A stretch of 64,000 nucleotides of DNA. It comes from Ampelomyces quisqualis. Lineage: Eukaryota; Ascomycota; Dothideomycetes; Pleosporales; Phaeosphaeriaceae. Location: contig JAGTXZ010000019.1 of the NCBI GenBank assembly GCA_018398575.1, positions 310,001-374,000 on the forward strand, read 5' to 3'. Under the pieces are notes generated by a model. The model did no database searches. It saw only the letters and a program-made list of their open reading frames with translations, and was not told the origin of the DNA. Shown here piece after piece: positions 10,620-23,299 of the stretch (positions within the stretch are counted from its first letter, which is position 1; each line of letters opens with the position of its first letter). A program made the position numbers and the translations under genes.

Positions 10620-11960
10620 AAAACACAACGTTAGCAACATCTGCGATATTAGCAACACTGTTAACACAACTATACTGCTAGCTACTAGATAGTTCTTAAC
10701 TATACTCTGCTGTGCTAAGCAATAACAGCAATACTTAGTATACTATTATTAGCAGCCTAGCTTGTAGAACCTTTTTACAAAATAGTTTATAGTTCTTATA
10801 TTTAATATAGCTTTGCACTATCTGTACAACTGTGTTACTAGTTAGTAGCCTGTCTTTAACTATGCTTAACTGTAGTTTAAGTCTAAGGCAATCTATTTAA
10901 TAGCGCTATTACTTAGTTTAGGTTTTACTGCAAATCTACACTATTCTTGCGCTTTAAATTAATTTTGCGTTACATCTATGTATATACTTCTTTTGTAATA
11001 CTTTTTGTATTCTTATACTCTTAGGACTAGGCTACATATTTACTTAAGCACTTTTTATCTTATAGCTTTGCACAGTAGTGTACTGTACTCTACAGTTTTA
11101 CTGCTTAATTTACCTAATTTACACTAGCCTCTTAAGCTTTATAGAGATTTTCTTGTTATAGTCTTACTTAATCTCTTCTCTTTCTATTGTTACCTCTTGC
11201 AGACTACTACGCAACAATATCTTTATATTTTACTTTTTTAGAACTTTTGTTTTTAGATTACTTTTTAGGTTATACAAAATAATACTCTTGTATATGTCTG
11301 CTAGCTAGCCTAGTTAATATACTCTAAATATAAATTAGTCTTAAGTGCTCTATTTGTTTTAAGGCTTTGTAATTATAACCTTATTTGCCTTAATTAGCGT
11401 AATAGCTTCTGCAAACGCTATTAACGCTACTAAAATAAATATAAAGTCTAAGTCTCTTTATTTTGCTAACATAGCGTCTATCTTAGACTTTAGTATTTCT
11501 TTCCTGAGTAGAAGAACTATATCTTTGCTAAATTTTTTTTAAAGCTCTATCTAGAGCACTAGTTGCACACATAGTTTGTATAAGCTAATAAGAATTTTAG
11601 CCTAAATATTACGTAGTACTGTTTAATTATCTGCTAAGCTCTTCTAATTAAGATTAGGTCTAGTTTTAATATAAGTCTTTTTAGCCTTTAGCTTAATTAC
11701 CTTGTACTTTACACTATATATAAGTAGTAAGTTAAGGTTATTAGTAAATATTTCTTTATCTAGCTACTAGAAGTGCTGTTAAATATGCGTTAATATAAAC
11801 TACTTAGTTTTTTTACTTTCTTTGCTTTTAAACAGTGCAGCCTTAAGCTAAGCTAGTATTAGAAATGTTATAATACTTTGTAACTTAGCGCAGTTAAATA
11901 TGCATATGCTCTTAGCCTTTGCGCTACTTAGCTTTTCTTATAGTAAGACTTTCTTACATC
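10620..11960 (-). pseudogene. SNF2-type helicase remnant, C-terminal part, copy in U1
   Basis: The minus strand is collinear with 60820-62165. The conserved SNF2 motif V/VI region falls at about 11300-11410. Its counterpart in U2 reads ANKVIIIEP and RVY-LG-LAA with stops at former Gln or Arg codons. The gene is split here by Gypsy-1, whose TTATT duplication lies at 11961-11965 and 19061-19065. The rest of the gene continues at 19066. See the U2 copy for the readable domains. I see no way this copy could be functional. Confidence 0.6.
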
Positions 11961-11965
11961 TTATT

Positions 11966-12264
11966 TGTAACAACGCAGGTAGGTACAGCTATTAGGATCA
12001 AATTAGATACGTATCAGAGGCATATAGGAGTGCGTGTTATATCAGAGATTCTAGATTGGCTATACACCTATAGGTCTTGTATAGAAGGACAAGAGAAACT
12101 TGTCCTCTATCTATGCTATAGGCTTATATTTATAGTAGGCGTAGCAGCTGAGTTAGAGCGCTGTTAGAGCGCTTTTAGTTCTAATCTACTAGCTCTCTAC
12201 ATAATCTGTTACTAAGCCTTTATAAGGTATTAGATGTAACATGTGTTTGCATATGCTTGTTATA
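11966..12264 (-). repeat. Gypsy-1 3' LTR
   Basis: 299 bp, the same length as the copy at 18762-19060, with scattered transition differences. The terminal GTTACA is mutated to GTTATA at the right end. Confidence 0.95.
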
Positions 12265-12267
12265 TTA

Positions 12268-12278
12268 CCCCCCTTCTT
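12268..12278 (-). promoter_or_regulatory. Gypsy-1 polypurine tract
   Basis: On the minus strand this reads AAGAAGGGGGG directly before the 3' LTR. It is the expected plus-strand DNA primer site, and it fixes the element's orientation independently of the coding frames. Confidence 0.8.
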
Positions 12279-12586
12279 AAATTTAATAGTCTCTTAAATA
12301 GGTCTATATTAGTGTTGTTTTAGATACCTCTTTAAATTGTTGTAAACTCTTATTTACCTTAAGTTTATTTTGGAATAACATAATATAGCTGTTTGTTGTT
12401 GTTTTGATTGGCGCGCTAGCTTGTTTAACATTTCTAACTTTACCTTAAGCTTTTTAAGCATATATACAAGGCTAGCCTTCTAGTATACTACTTCTCTACA
12501 CTCTCCCCCTTACGTTTGTATACCTTAAAGCTATCTAAGCCTTATCCTTTCTTAATTACTAGCTAACTGTATAGTAGATACACACA

Positions 12587-13291
12587 ATGCCTATTCCTGT
12601 CCCTTCTAAGGCTTATTTCCTAGCCTATTAGGTTGTTTGCCTGCAGGCCGCAAGAGCTTTTGCCTGTAGCCATTTCAATATTAAGTTTAGATTCCATTTA
12701 GACGTGTCTAAGAAGTATGCTTATTGTACACTCTTAAATAAGAAGTGTTGCCTAGTTCCTCTATATGCGGGCTAGAAGTATAATAGCCTCTCTAAGGCCT
12801 TTAACTGCAGGTTTGCTGCCTTAGGTAGAGATAAGTCTAATAAGGTAGTATTAAAGCAGAAGGCTGCTGTTAAGAAGGCAGCGTTTTAGTTAGCTACTAT
12901 TGTGCAAGTAGGTACTGCATAAGTAGCTGATATAAACAACGCTAACTTGTTAGTTAGCGCTTATTACTAGAAGGAGGAGCTAGCCAGGGAGGTTAAGGCA
13001 ATAGCTAAGGAGGTTAGATTACTTAGAAGGAGCACAGCTAGGTTAACTAGTGTAGTCGCTTAGCTAGTAGATGTTATAATAGCATTAAGGGCTAATTAGT
13101 TAGCAGAGCAGGAGGAGGCGCAGAAAGCAGCGCAAGAGGCTAGTACTTGCAGTAAGCAGAGCTAGAACAGAAAACAACTAGGTAGTGCGTTAGTATCTGC
13201 ACCTAGGGATTTAGACAATTAAGAACGTCCTACTAGTAGCAATAATAGTCTGCTATTAGATCTAATAGAAGAGTAAGACTCCTATTGTTAA
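12587..13291 (+). pseudogene. Antisense ORF inside Gypsy-1 (unknown protein)
   Basis: Starting at ATG 12587, a plus-strand frame of 234 codons runs to TAA with about ten internal stops, all TAA or TAG. The N-terminus (MPIPVPSKAYFLAY) is followed by a Cys/His-containing part (ACSHF, YAYCTLLNKKCC). The C-terminal half is Ala/Glu/Lys-rich and helical (LAREVKAIAKEVRLLRRS, AEQEEAQKAAQEA), probably a coiled coil. It lies opposite to gag-pol between pol and the 3' LTR, the position where some plant and fungal Gypsy elements carry antisense genes. I do not recognise the family. Base composition is richer in G and C than the surrounding DNA. Confidence 0.6.
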
Positions 13292-13329
13292 TAGCTGTTA
13301 CTTACTAGTGTAGTAGTTGCAATATTAAG

Positions 13330-16300
13330 TTTAATTTCCCTAACATAATTATCTTAAAATGCTGTAAGATCTTTAACTCCTTTTTCCTATGCTGTAATCT
13401 ACTTAGCTAACACTTATAGAGGTCCTAGCTGTTTTAGATAGCGTTTATAGAACGCTTGCAACATGTGCAGAGCGCCTATAAAGTTTAAGGCATTGTACTA
13501 GGTAGAGTTAGAATTATAGCCTACCTATTTTACATAATACTTTAGGATAGAGTAGTATAGCTTGCTAGCTAGGATCTCTTTAACTTCCTATTCTTTAACG
13601 CCTTAAATTAGAATACTAGATAGGTTTAGGCTTAGCTAACCAGGCAGGGGGTTATTAGGGTCCTTGCAGAGGACGTCTAAAGCAAACACGTTATAGATCT
13701 TAGAACCTTTAGGTAGCTTTAGTTAAAATAAATAGCTAACTTGTTCTAGAACTTTAAAAGGGCCTTCCTATAATTTAGCAAGTTTGCAACTTAGGCAGGT
13801 AACAAATAGGTTTTAAGTTAAGAGGTAAACCTTGTTACCTACTGCCTAATTAACAGGTTAACAATATTTGTTTACCTTAGTAGCTATCTGTTTCTGCGCT
13901 TTCTCTATATTGTCTTTAGCTGTGCGCTAGGCTTTATGCATATAAGTAGCTAAGCTTAAGGCATTCTTAACGTTTATATCTTTGTGTTTCAAAGGGGATA
14001 ATGCCTAATCCTAGCTCTGTTGTGGTTTAGATCTAAACAGAAGCTAGTATAGCGCTATACTAATTGCGGAGTGCGGCAGCGTAGCTTAGGCTTAATTAAT
14101 TATTAGCAAGAGGTTACTCTAGTTGTTCTAGTAATAGGATATAAAAGGCCTTAATTGTTAATTAATATACTTGTTTATAATCTTAGTTTGTCTATTAGTT
14201 TGTTTATAGTAGGCTGTAGAAAGCTTAAGTTGCACGCCTAAGATCTTGCAGAACTCAGACTAGAATTAGAACACAAACTAGGGTCTGCAGTTAGACACTA
14301 TACTTTTAGGCGTATAGCCAAATTAGTATACCTATTAGATAAACAAGTAAGCTATTTCTCAAGCGTTAATTGTTTTATAGCAAGGAATAGAAACAGCTTG
14401 CTTAGATAGGCAATTAATAACAACTATAATTTAATTATAGCTATAACAATTAGTTAGGAATGTCTTAAAATCTATACACAAATACTGCATAGGCCTATTA
14501 GAAATTTGTAATAAATAGAAGAAACCTTAGGCTTAGAGCTGTCTTAGATAAGATCTTTAATAGAAAACGCAGTTTTGTACATAGCGTTTACATGTAGCCT
14601 CTATACCCTTCTAATAATATTGCTAAGCTAGAAGCTAATACGTCTTTATAGCGCTTAGGTAAGCAGTAGATACCTAATTGTAAGCCTCTCTAATTAGTTA
14701 AGTGCACAAAGAGAAGTCTCTAGGTACACATAGGCGTAAGTAATACAGTAGTAGTCCTTCTTAAACACAATATAGCTGTAGTAGCGTAAGGCGTTCTTTC
14801 TTAAAGGAGCAGCGATTTTCTGCTAGCAGGGCTTTAATTAGTTCTAATAAGTTAAGATTCAGGGGGGCACTAATAGATTAGACTAAAATAGCTAAAATAT
14901 TAATCTCTGGCTAGTTACAGACGTAGTTCTAAGCTAGTTTAGAGTTAACTAGGGGGTTTAGGCGTTTAGGTCCCAGAAGTATACAAGATCTGTTGTCTTA
15001 TTAGGCAGCCTTAACCTTGCTAACGTTCTATTCCCTTTAGCTTAGGATATTAGCTTGCTTGTTAAGCTTGCTAGGCGTGTACTTAATGCAGAAATTAAAA
15101 GGGGCAATAATCTCCGCCTATCGTGCTTAACGTGCATTAAAAACCTTAGTAGTTATAAAGTATTCTAAGAAGCGGTAATCTAAATACACCTAGATTTAAC
15201 TCTGTATAGAGGTAAGTTTAGCTCTCTACTTCTCAAACGCTTTTAGAATAGCAAAAAGTTCTTTATTATATATTTTCTAATTAAGCTTAGCCCTAAATAG
15301 GGCGTAACTGTAGAAGGCTATAAGATACTACTTATTATTAGAGTGCTTCTAAGAGAGTACTTCTGCTATTACTCTATCTAACGCGTTAGTTTCTAACTTT
15401 GTGTTATACTTAGGATAGAAATAAGATAGCGTAGGAATAGCTAAGAGTAAGGCTTTAATCTAATTAAAAGCCTGTTAGCAGTCTGTAGTCTAATCAAACA
15501 GTGTAGCAGGACTTTAAAGCTTTATAATTAGTTTAGCTACACAGGAGAAATCCTTAATAAATTGTTAATAAAAACTAGCAAAACTAAGAAATAACTTAAC
15601 GCTAGTAACTGTAGTAGGTTTAGCCTAGTTTTAGAGTGCTTCTACCTTGTTAGGGTTAACTTCTGTGCCCTAGTTTATTAAAATGTAACCTAGATACTTT
15701 GTGCAGGTTATATAGAATTTACTCTTCTAAATGTCTACTTAGAGTCCTACAGTACGTAGGCGCTCTAGGACCTTTTGGACGTGTTTCTAATATAAGTTTA
15801 TATTCTCTAAGTAGATTAGGATGTTATTAAGATACGCAATGCAGAAATTGTTAAGATAATTAATTAGTACATTGTTTATGTAGCGTTAATACGTAGCTAG
15901 CCTATTGTATAAGCCAAAAGAGAGAACCTTATACTTATATGTACTGTAACAGGTCTAAAAGGTAGTATACTCTTTAGAGTTAGGATCTATACAAATTTTG
16001 TTAAAAGCAGCCTAGATATTAAACTTAGTAAAGATCTTAGCCTTAGAGGGGCGTAATAGCAGCTTATTAATGCAAAGGATTAAATAGACGTTCTTGCGCG
16101 TAAGGGCGTTAATCTTCTAGTAGTCTACACAGATGCGTATATCTCTATTTGGTTTGCGTACACAAAGGATAGGTAAAGCAAAAGGACTTTAGCTAGCCTT
16201 AATAAAACCCTTCTAAAGGTGTTCCTAGACGTAGGCCTTAGTAGCTTTAAGCTCCTCCTAGTTTTACTTGTACAGGAGACTAAACGCATTTAGTAATAGT

Positions 16301-17225
16301 TCTTTAAAGACAATTTTGTAATTGTACAGATAATAAGAAGGCAATTAATTGGCTGCTAACTTGCTAAATACATCCTGATACTAGGAGTAACAGGCAGGTA
16401 ATCTCTTATTTAATTAGCTTTAATTGTCTGCGTTGTCCTTAGAGGCAAGGATCCTATTAATCTTATAGAGGCTTGTTGTAAAGAACTTGTTCTAGGGCTT
16501 CTTTATAATAAAGTAAAATGCATTGGCAGAAATAAGAGTAATGCAGGTAGTTAGAGAGGGTTTAGACTCTAAGTAGTTTGGCTTAGTTAGGGTATAAGGC
16601 ATCTCTAAGATTTTTCAGGCTAATAGAAGCTTTAAGCATCCCTTAATACAATAAATAGAAGAAAAAGAACAGTAAGGACTGTTTTAGATACAATAGTCTT
16701 CTTTCTCCTATAAGGCGTTGCGTTGTTGCACATTAAGATAGACAGTAGCTGGCACTGTAGCTTAATATAGAATAGTAAGAATAGGGGGTAAAGGATTGTA
16801 TAAACAGGAGTACTTAGATAGCCAAATAAACTATAACCTATCTGTGTCTAATTGAATCTTAAATTGTCTTAACTATTAAAGGCTAAGTATACAATCCTAA
16901 GACCTAAGATTAAGAATAAGAAATAGACAGTTTAAAATCTTTTAGCTATTAATATTTAAGTGTAGTTAAATATATTAAGTAACTAAAGAAGTAATCTAAT
17001 CCTTAAAGCTACGTACCTAAACCTAGAAGAGGAGCTTCTAGATAGGTTACTACAAGGCTTTAGAAACAGATAAGACAATTTGTGAATTCAAAAATAAAAA
17101 ACCTTAAGCACTAGTGTTAACAAGAGTATTAAGGCGTAAGCTAAGGCCTTAGTTATAAAGAAGCGTAAGTATAAAGAAATAAGGACTGCAAAACAAATAA
17201 GAAAGGTTAAGGTAGAATAGATTGT
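13330..17225 (-). pseudogene. Gypsy-1 pol: reverse transcriptase, RNase H, integrase
   Basis: Reading leftward, the reverse transcriptase (about 15700-16260) gives PFALPILCVRKPNRDIRICV, KIFTKFNI, YKVLSFGLYN and AYLNNILIY. The last motif is the YLDD catalytic box with both Asp codons changed to Asn. RNase H follows (about 15100-15450). The integrase (about 13900-14700) gives MQYLCIDFKTF, SIVSNRRPQF and YYKQTDGQT. Many stops are TAA/TAG. The integrase tail runs into the region before 13330. The upstream part (about 16300-17200) probably holds protease and linker but is not diagnosed. It is a Ty3-type element. Confidence 0.88.
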
Positions 17226-18530
17226 AACAGCTTAGGCCTAGAGAGAGATATCCTTCTAGGCGCTTCTATTTCCTATATAATATACCTCCTGATTGGGTTG
17301 CTCTTAAGTATCTTTATACTTATCTACTTCTATAGCTTTAATCTAACGCATACAAGGCTTTGTGTAGTTACTAGAGTAGTGTTCTAGCTTACTGCAATTG
17401 TAACAACTACTAGAAGTCTTTTATTGTTCTAGCTTAGAGGTCTTTATAGGAAGATACACTGTTGTAGATTAATAGACTAGCGCAGAATTTGTTAGAGCGC
17501 TAGTAGTAGTAGTCTAATTTGGCTCTAAATTCTGTTGTAAGGCTAACCTAATTAGCAACCTAGCAACAGCTAGTATTATACTTAGTATAGAGTTGTTCTT
17601 CTGCTCTATATTATATGTAGTAAGGTGTTCTACTATCTAATCAAATAAGTTCTTCTATTAGTGCCTAAATCCTAGGTTAGAGGCTTGTAACCCTAGCGTA
17701 ATCTTAGTCTATAAGTAGTAAAACTACTCTAAAGAGGGTACTTGTCTCTTAACTACAGAACTTAGAAACCTAGCTTTAAACAAGGGGAACGTTTCCTCCT
17801 TAGTTATTTGCATTTAATTAAAAGCTGCTTAGCTTTTAGCTACCTTGTTACCTGTAATAAAGTAAGACTTAAGTAGCTTAATTATTTGCTTAGCATTCTA
17901 GAATTGCTCTTAATTAGTATCTAATAAATATTGTAGCTTAAGATAGCCCTTAGCTAATCCTATAGTGTAGCCCTATACTAAGGCTATGCGTTGTCTTTTA
18001 GTCTAATAGTAATCTAAGTTAATCTTAAGTTAATCCTAGATAGAGGCCTGCTATTAGCAGAAGGTAGGATCTTTTCTATTACTAAGATCGTCTATATTAG
18101 GCGTTTTCTCAGATTGTTAAAGTTAGCAAGAGCCTTTATAGTAATGTAAGTACTTAGATATAGAGCTGTTAGATAAACAGCAGAGTGCAGAATTATTCTA
18201 GGGTGATTTGGTAGTAGGTAGAGGCTTGTCTAGTCCTATTAACAGAGTTAGTCCTTTCTTAAGGGAATTAATTTCTACTAAAGCCTATTTTAAATCTTGT
18301 TGTAATTGATTAACTTCTATTTAGGCAGAGGTTAGATTTGGTACAGCTCTAGGCTAAGGAAGTTCCTTAGTATCTGTCTTTTTTGCTTTAGCACTCTGTT
18401 GCCAGGTTGTTACAGTTAATATAGAGTTATCTTAGGAGAAGGCTTCTAGGGTTAGTTCTTTAGGGGGAGTTATCAGCGTTACCTCTAATACTCCTAGGTT
18501 ATTAATAGTCTCTGAGTTTCTATTGTAGCG
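17226..18530 (-). pseudogene. Gypsy-1 gag with CCHC zinc knuckle
   Basis: The minus-strand frame upstream of pol begins near 18500 with a Ser/Thr/Gln-rich N-terminus (ITPPKELTLEAFSQDNSILT). It ends with a nucleocapsid knuckle CYNCSKLEHYSSNYTKPC around 17350-17405, where the last knuckle Cys now reads as Tyr (TGC to TAC) within the CX2CX4HX4C pattern. Some Trp codons are still intact (TTWQQSAKAKK), so this part is lightly mutated. It forms the capsid and nucleocapsid of the retrotransposon particle. Confidence 0.75.
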
Positions 18531-18761
18531 CCAAACGCAACTTTTCTAAAGTAATCCTAACTGTTGTGTTAATAGGAAGGTCTAAACCTAAAGGCTTTGG
18601 CTGTTAGAAGATCTAAGGGATCCTAACTATGTTTAATAGATTTAAGGTTGCAAACAGATCTGATTTAGATGTTATTCTGTGCGTTTCAACGCAATCTTTT
18701 TAAAAGTAAATTGCAATATTATCTGAATGCTATTACTAGCAGGACAAAGTTTCTCTTGTAA

Positions 18762-19060
18762 TGTAACAACGCAAGTAGGTACAGCTATTAGGATTAAATT
18801 AGATACGTATTAGAGGCATATAGGAGTGCGTGTTGTATCAGAGATTCTAGATTAGCTATACACCTATAGGTCTTGTACAGAAGGATAAGAGAAACTTGTC
18901 CTCTATCTATGCTATAGGCTTATATTTATAGTAGGCGTAGCAGCTGAGTTAGAGCGCTGTTAGAGCGCTTTTGGTCCTAATCTGCTAGCTTCCTACATAA
19001 TCTGTTACTAAGCCTTTATAAGGTATCAGATGTAACATATGTTTGCATGTGCTTGTTACA
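18762..19060 (-). repeat. Gypsy-1 5' LTR
   Basis: 299 bp, TGTAAC...GTTACA, followed by the TTATT target duplicate at 19061-19065. It drives leftward transcription in an intact element. Confidence 0.95.
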
Positions 19061-19065
19061 TTATT

Positions 19066-22000
19066 ATTGCGTTAGCTACAGTTAATTAGAAGTTATCTAT
19101 TTAGCATAGCTAGTAAAACGTTAAGAAGTTGCCCTTAATGCCTAAAATCTTCTAGCTCTATAGGTCTTGCGTAACTAGAGTTTAACGCAGTATAAACCTT
19201 ACTGCAATCTTTTCTTCTAACGCTATAAGCGCTATGTACTCTAGAGAATTAAGTACATTTTTAACTTTTTCTTATGCCTTAGATAAGTAAGTATCCTAGC
19301 TCTTTGCTATTACTAGGCCTGCTATTTTCTTTATCTCTCTTACATCTACAACTTTCTTAATACTTGCGTACACAAGGTTAGTAGTAGTAAATAGTTTAGA
19401 ACTGTTTATGTTATCCTTCTTGCCTATAAGATAGTGCTAGTTTAAGAAGCTTTTATTGTCTTATAGTCTACTAAGCGCTAGAGAGATAAAAATAAGTATC
19501 TTGTAGAGACTCTTCTCTATTAGTGTACTAGAGAAGGCCTAGGCCTTTTACTAATAACTATAGTTCTTAATTTAAATAGTCTTGTATAAGTTACCTATAA
19601 TAGTATTTTTAAATTTACAGTTATATTACTTGTTAAAGATAATACGTTCTTATATTACTATATAGCTAGGAATATTAAAGGCGTCTTTTGCGCTTACTTT
19701 GCTACTTTTTAATAATATTTTGCGTGTAGTTGTAAGTCTTATAGTTTAGTATTTATTAAGTACGTGTTTTACTAATATTGTGTAGCTGTATACAATTATA
19801 AATTAGCTAGTAGATAGTACTAGATAGTGCGTAGTTGCATTTGGGTAGACTTTTAGTATATAGTGTTCTTAGATATACTAAAGAACTGTCTCTATATACT
19901 TCTTACTATCTTTTGTAAATTTACGCAGTAGAACGTTTTAGTTAAACGCTGCAAGGTGCTAGTTAACTTGCAGATTAATTCTTATTTCTATTTCTTTGTC
20001 TACTATTAGTGCGCCTATGTCTTGTAGAAGAGTATTGTCTATAAAGTAGATATAGAGCGTAAGAAAGTCTTTTAGATTGCACTATTTTAATTTGCAGAGG
20101 CCTATAGTAATAATTTTAGCCTTTTATACAGCTAGTGCGCAGCTCTATCTACTTACTATAGATTGTGCTAACTATAGCTCTTTTAGCATTAAAGAGTTTT
20201 TTTTGCATGTACATAGGAATGTCTGTTAGTCTGTTATAAGGCACTATTCTTAACTGTTGTCTTTAGCTCTATATTAACTAGTTTTATTCTTTAATTAGTC
20301 TTCTTATACTTCTATCTAGTTCTTAAAGTGCGCATACTCTATAATTATTATAAGTATAGCTAATCTTATTTTCTTTATACCTATTATGTTTCTAAATATA
20401 CTACTATTATCTAAAGATAGTTCTTTTTTATAAAGTATATAAGCTTCTATTAGTTAGTATACTATAAATAGAACTGTAAGTTTCTATAATAAATATAGTA
20501 TTATAGGCGCGTTATTCTTAAAGTCTTTTAGTAGAAATCTAAAGAAGTTAGCTACTTTCTACTATTTGTCTTCTTAGTAGTGTTCTATTACTACTCTAAT
20601 TTAAGCTTGTAGTTTATTTGCTGTTCTGTCTTGCGTGTTAGTTGCGTAGATTGTAGTTATAGGCTCTTTATAGTATATTTACCTTGCGTTTAGTAGAGCT
20701 TAAAGCTATAGCCTTTCTTCTAACGCAAGTTATTTTGCTAACTAAAGCTCTTTATCTTTGTCCTTATTACCTTAATTAAATAGTTCTTATTCTTCTTTGC
20801 TGCTAGAGTAAGCATCTTTCTTTAGCAACTTCTATTATTTTTTTATAGCACTTTTACGTTTTTAACTAGGTGTAGTAATTAGCGTAGATATTGTGTTGTT
20901 TTGTGTTTACGCAGCATTTTTATTTCTGCTTTCTTCTACTTTCTTTATAGTGCTGTTGTTCTACCTCTTTAGGCGCTTAATTTTAGTAGTTAAGGTCTTA
21001 ATGCGTATGTCTAGGCTGTTATCTTTCTTCTTTTTGCCCTTACTCTATCTGTTAAAGCGTTTACTACTATTTGCTTTAGGTTCTATTAATAATTTGTAGG
21101 CTAGCTCTGCTAGCGCTCTTATTGTCTTTTATTATTTGTAGTTGTTATCTTTAGTGTTATTATTAAGCTCTAAGCAGAAGCGCCTTTACTTCTTGTCTTT
21201 AGTAGCACCTACTAGGTTTATAATGTTACTATTACTGCCTAAAGTAAAGTGCACTATATTAAATAGTTAGCTATTATTATTTATAGACTGTTCTAGGTTA
21301 CATTACTACTAGGCCTAACTTTATCTTATACTAGAGTCTAGCATTTAATTATAACGCTCTTAAGGCTTCTTATCTTAATATATAAGTTAACAGTTATAGT
21401 AAGATTATTATTATTAGTAATTAGGCGCAGCGCTAACGCGTTAAATATCTTTAAAGTCTTAACTATATACTAGTCTATAAATTTTAGTTAAGACAAGTGT
21501 TTAATAAAAGTACTGTATTTAAGATGTTATAGCTTTATCTTAAAGTTGCTGTCTTTAAGCTGCTGTTAACGTATAGCTGTTATTAGCCTTAAAAGTAGAA
21601 AGGTTTAGGCAGTTTAATAATGTACGCTATCTGTAATATAGACATTAACGTTATTAAGTAACAGTTTAGTTATTATTATAGTAAGGCCTATTAGCTAAGT
21701 TACTAAAGTAGTAAAAGAGCTTAAGACTACTAATACTAACTGCGTGCGTTCTAGTTCTAAGTTTACAAGCATTAGTAATCTTTCTGTGTGTTTAGCTTTA
21801 ACTTTATTACTATAGTCTTAAATTTCTAAGATTATCTTCTTTTATATAGCGCTAGCTATTACTTTATAGAATTTTTTTAGTATACTACTATTAGTTAGTC
21901 TAGGGCATATAGTATACTTAAGCTATTTATCTGTTATTAGGCTGCGTATTATCTTTAGGTAGTTAGCCTATAGGTGTACCTGTTTAATCTTGTTATATAT

Positions 22001-22300
22001 ATTCTTATATTAGATAAAATCTGTTATCTCTTTAACTTATATACGCTAGTCTACTATATTAATATTATAGCCTATTCTTACAATTGCCTGTAATACATTA
22101 TTAGTAGTTATTGTCTTTGCATTACTTATATACTATTTATTTAATTAAACTAGCTGCTACTTATACTTGTTGTTGCGTTCTTATAACGCGCGTATTATAC
22201 AATATGTTACGCGTAACAGTTAAGAATAGTGCAAGCAGGTGCAAGAATAGTAGAATAGCTACAGCTCTATTAGTGTGTGTAAGTATACTTGTGTTATATG
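19066..22300 (-). pseudogene. SNF2-type helicase remnant and upstream charged region, copy in U1
   Basis: Continuation of the gene split by Gypsy-1. It is the reverse complement of 57720-60820 in U2, with the same order of readable blocks. The small open frames on the plus strand here are hydrophobic mirror images of Lys/Arg-rich minus-strand coding (for example the basic coiled-coil block near 20890-21100). Only the C-terminal helicase half is recognised. The first 2 kb of the reading region is an unknown charged, coiled-coil-rich protein part. Confidence 0.45.
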
Positions 22301-22600
22301 CTTACTTGTAATAGTATTATAATATATAGTGTAGTGTAGTAAACGTAATATAGAAAATTACGTGTATTTGTATTATAGTACTATTATTATTATTATATAG
22401 TTATAGTACGTTTGTTATAGTAACGTAGTATTATATAGTTATAGTAGTAGGTTAAATTATAGGTATAAGTAAAAGTAAGTAAGATTTTGGTTTAGTATTA
22501 TATAGCCTCTTACTTAGCGCTAACGCGTTGTGTTGTGTCTTTAAGGTAAGTAAAAGTGTATTCTAAGAAGAGTGCCTCTTACTACGTGTTATTCTTAGTA
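22300..22600. other. Intergenic region upstream of the SNF2-like gene in U1
   Basis: Simple TA-rich DNA with repeated agtaagtaaaagt-type words and GCGCTAACGCG. No coding is seen. It is the counterpart of about 57290-57560 in U2 and presumably holds the 5' region of the SNF2-like gene. Confidence 0.3.
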
Positions 22601-22603
22601 TAG

Positions 22604-22945
22604 CACTATACAGTACTATAAGATACTATATAGCACTAAGTAAAATTCTTACTTTTTAGGTTTTTGCATTATAGTGTAGGCAACTTACCTCTTGTATATT
22701 ATATTAGTAGCACTTTCTTTAGTCTAGTAAGCAAACTTAGCTAAACCTACTAGTACTATTGTAGTAGACAGGTCTACTATACAGTACTATAGGACACTAT
22801 GTAGCACTAAGCAAAATTCTTACTTTTTATATTTTTATATTATAATATAAGTAACTTACCTCTTATATATTATGTTAGTAGCACTCTTTTTAGTCTAGCA
22901 GGCAAACTTAGCTAAACTTATTAGTGCTATTATAGTAGACAGGTT
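22604..22945. repeat. Tandem duplication of about 170 bp
   Basis: Two head-to-tail units each start CACTATACAGTACTATA or CTACTATACAGTACTATA (about 22605 and 22774). They share actaagcaaaattcttactttt and the run to gtagtagacagg. U2 has a single unit at about 57115-57290, so the duplication is specific to U1. Confidence 0.8.
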
Positions 22946-23299
22946 ACGCAATAAGGCTACGTTAGAATATTTAAGTTGTATACTAGTGTCTAGTAGTTTA
23001 CGTAGAATTATAGAGAAGTTTTTTATACGTCTACAGTTCTGTTAGTAAGAAAAGCTATCTATTGCCTTCTATTCCTTTATACTATGTTATTCTATTATAA
23101 TTTTATATTGTCTGTTAGTGCATCTAACGCCTTAGACTGTATACTATTAGCGTAGATAGTAGTTAATAGATTTCTATAGTGCACGCAGCTTGCAGCTAGC
23201 AAGAAAGTATATAGCAGCCTGCTTCTGTTATGCATTTTAATATTAGTTTAAGATATTTGTGTTTTTAACTAGATAATTCTGCTCTACGTTCTATAGATT

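Larger units (their letters stand above)
11966..19060 (-). mobile_element. Gypsy-1: complete Ty3/Gypsy LTR retrotransposon
   Basis: Two 299-bp LTRs (11966-12264 and 18762-19060) begin TGTAACAACGCA and end GTTACA or GTTATA. They are flanked by TTATT direct duplications (11961-11965, 19061-19065). A polypurine tract on the minus strand (AAGAAGGGGGG, 12268-12278) abuts the left LTR, which is therefore the 3' LTR, so the element reads leftward. Gag and pol are on the minus strand. A separate plus-strand ORF sits between the pol end and the 3' LTR. It carries fewer transitions than the DNA it interrupts and keeps some Trp TGG codons, which points to a younger insertion. It splits the SNF2 remnant of U1. 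Confidence 0.95.

Noticed and set aside
11919..12167. 82-codon plus-strand open frame
   Set aside because: It crosses the SNF2 remnant/Gypsy-1 LTR junction at 11966, so it is a chance frame within LTR sequence.
20893..21099. Hydrophobic plus-strand open frame that looks like a membrane protein
   Set aside because: Its mirror at 58836-59036 appears in U2 too. It is the complement of a Lys/Arg-rich coiled-coil segment in the gene upstream of the SNF2-like helicase.
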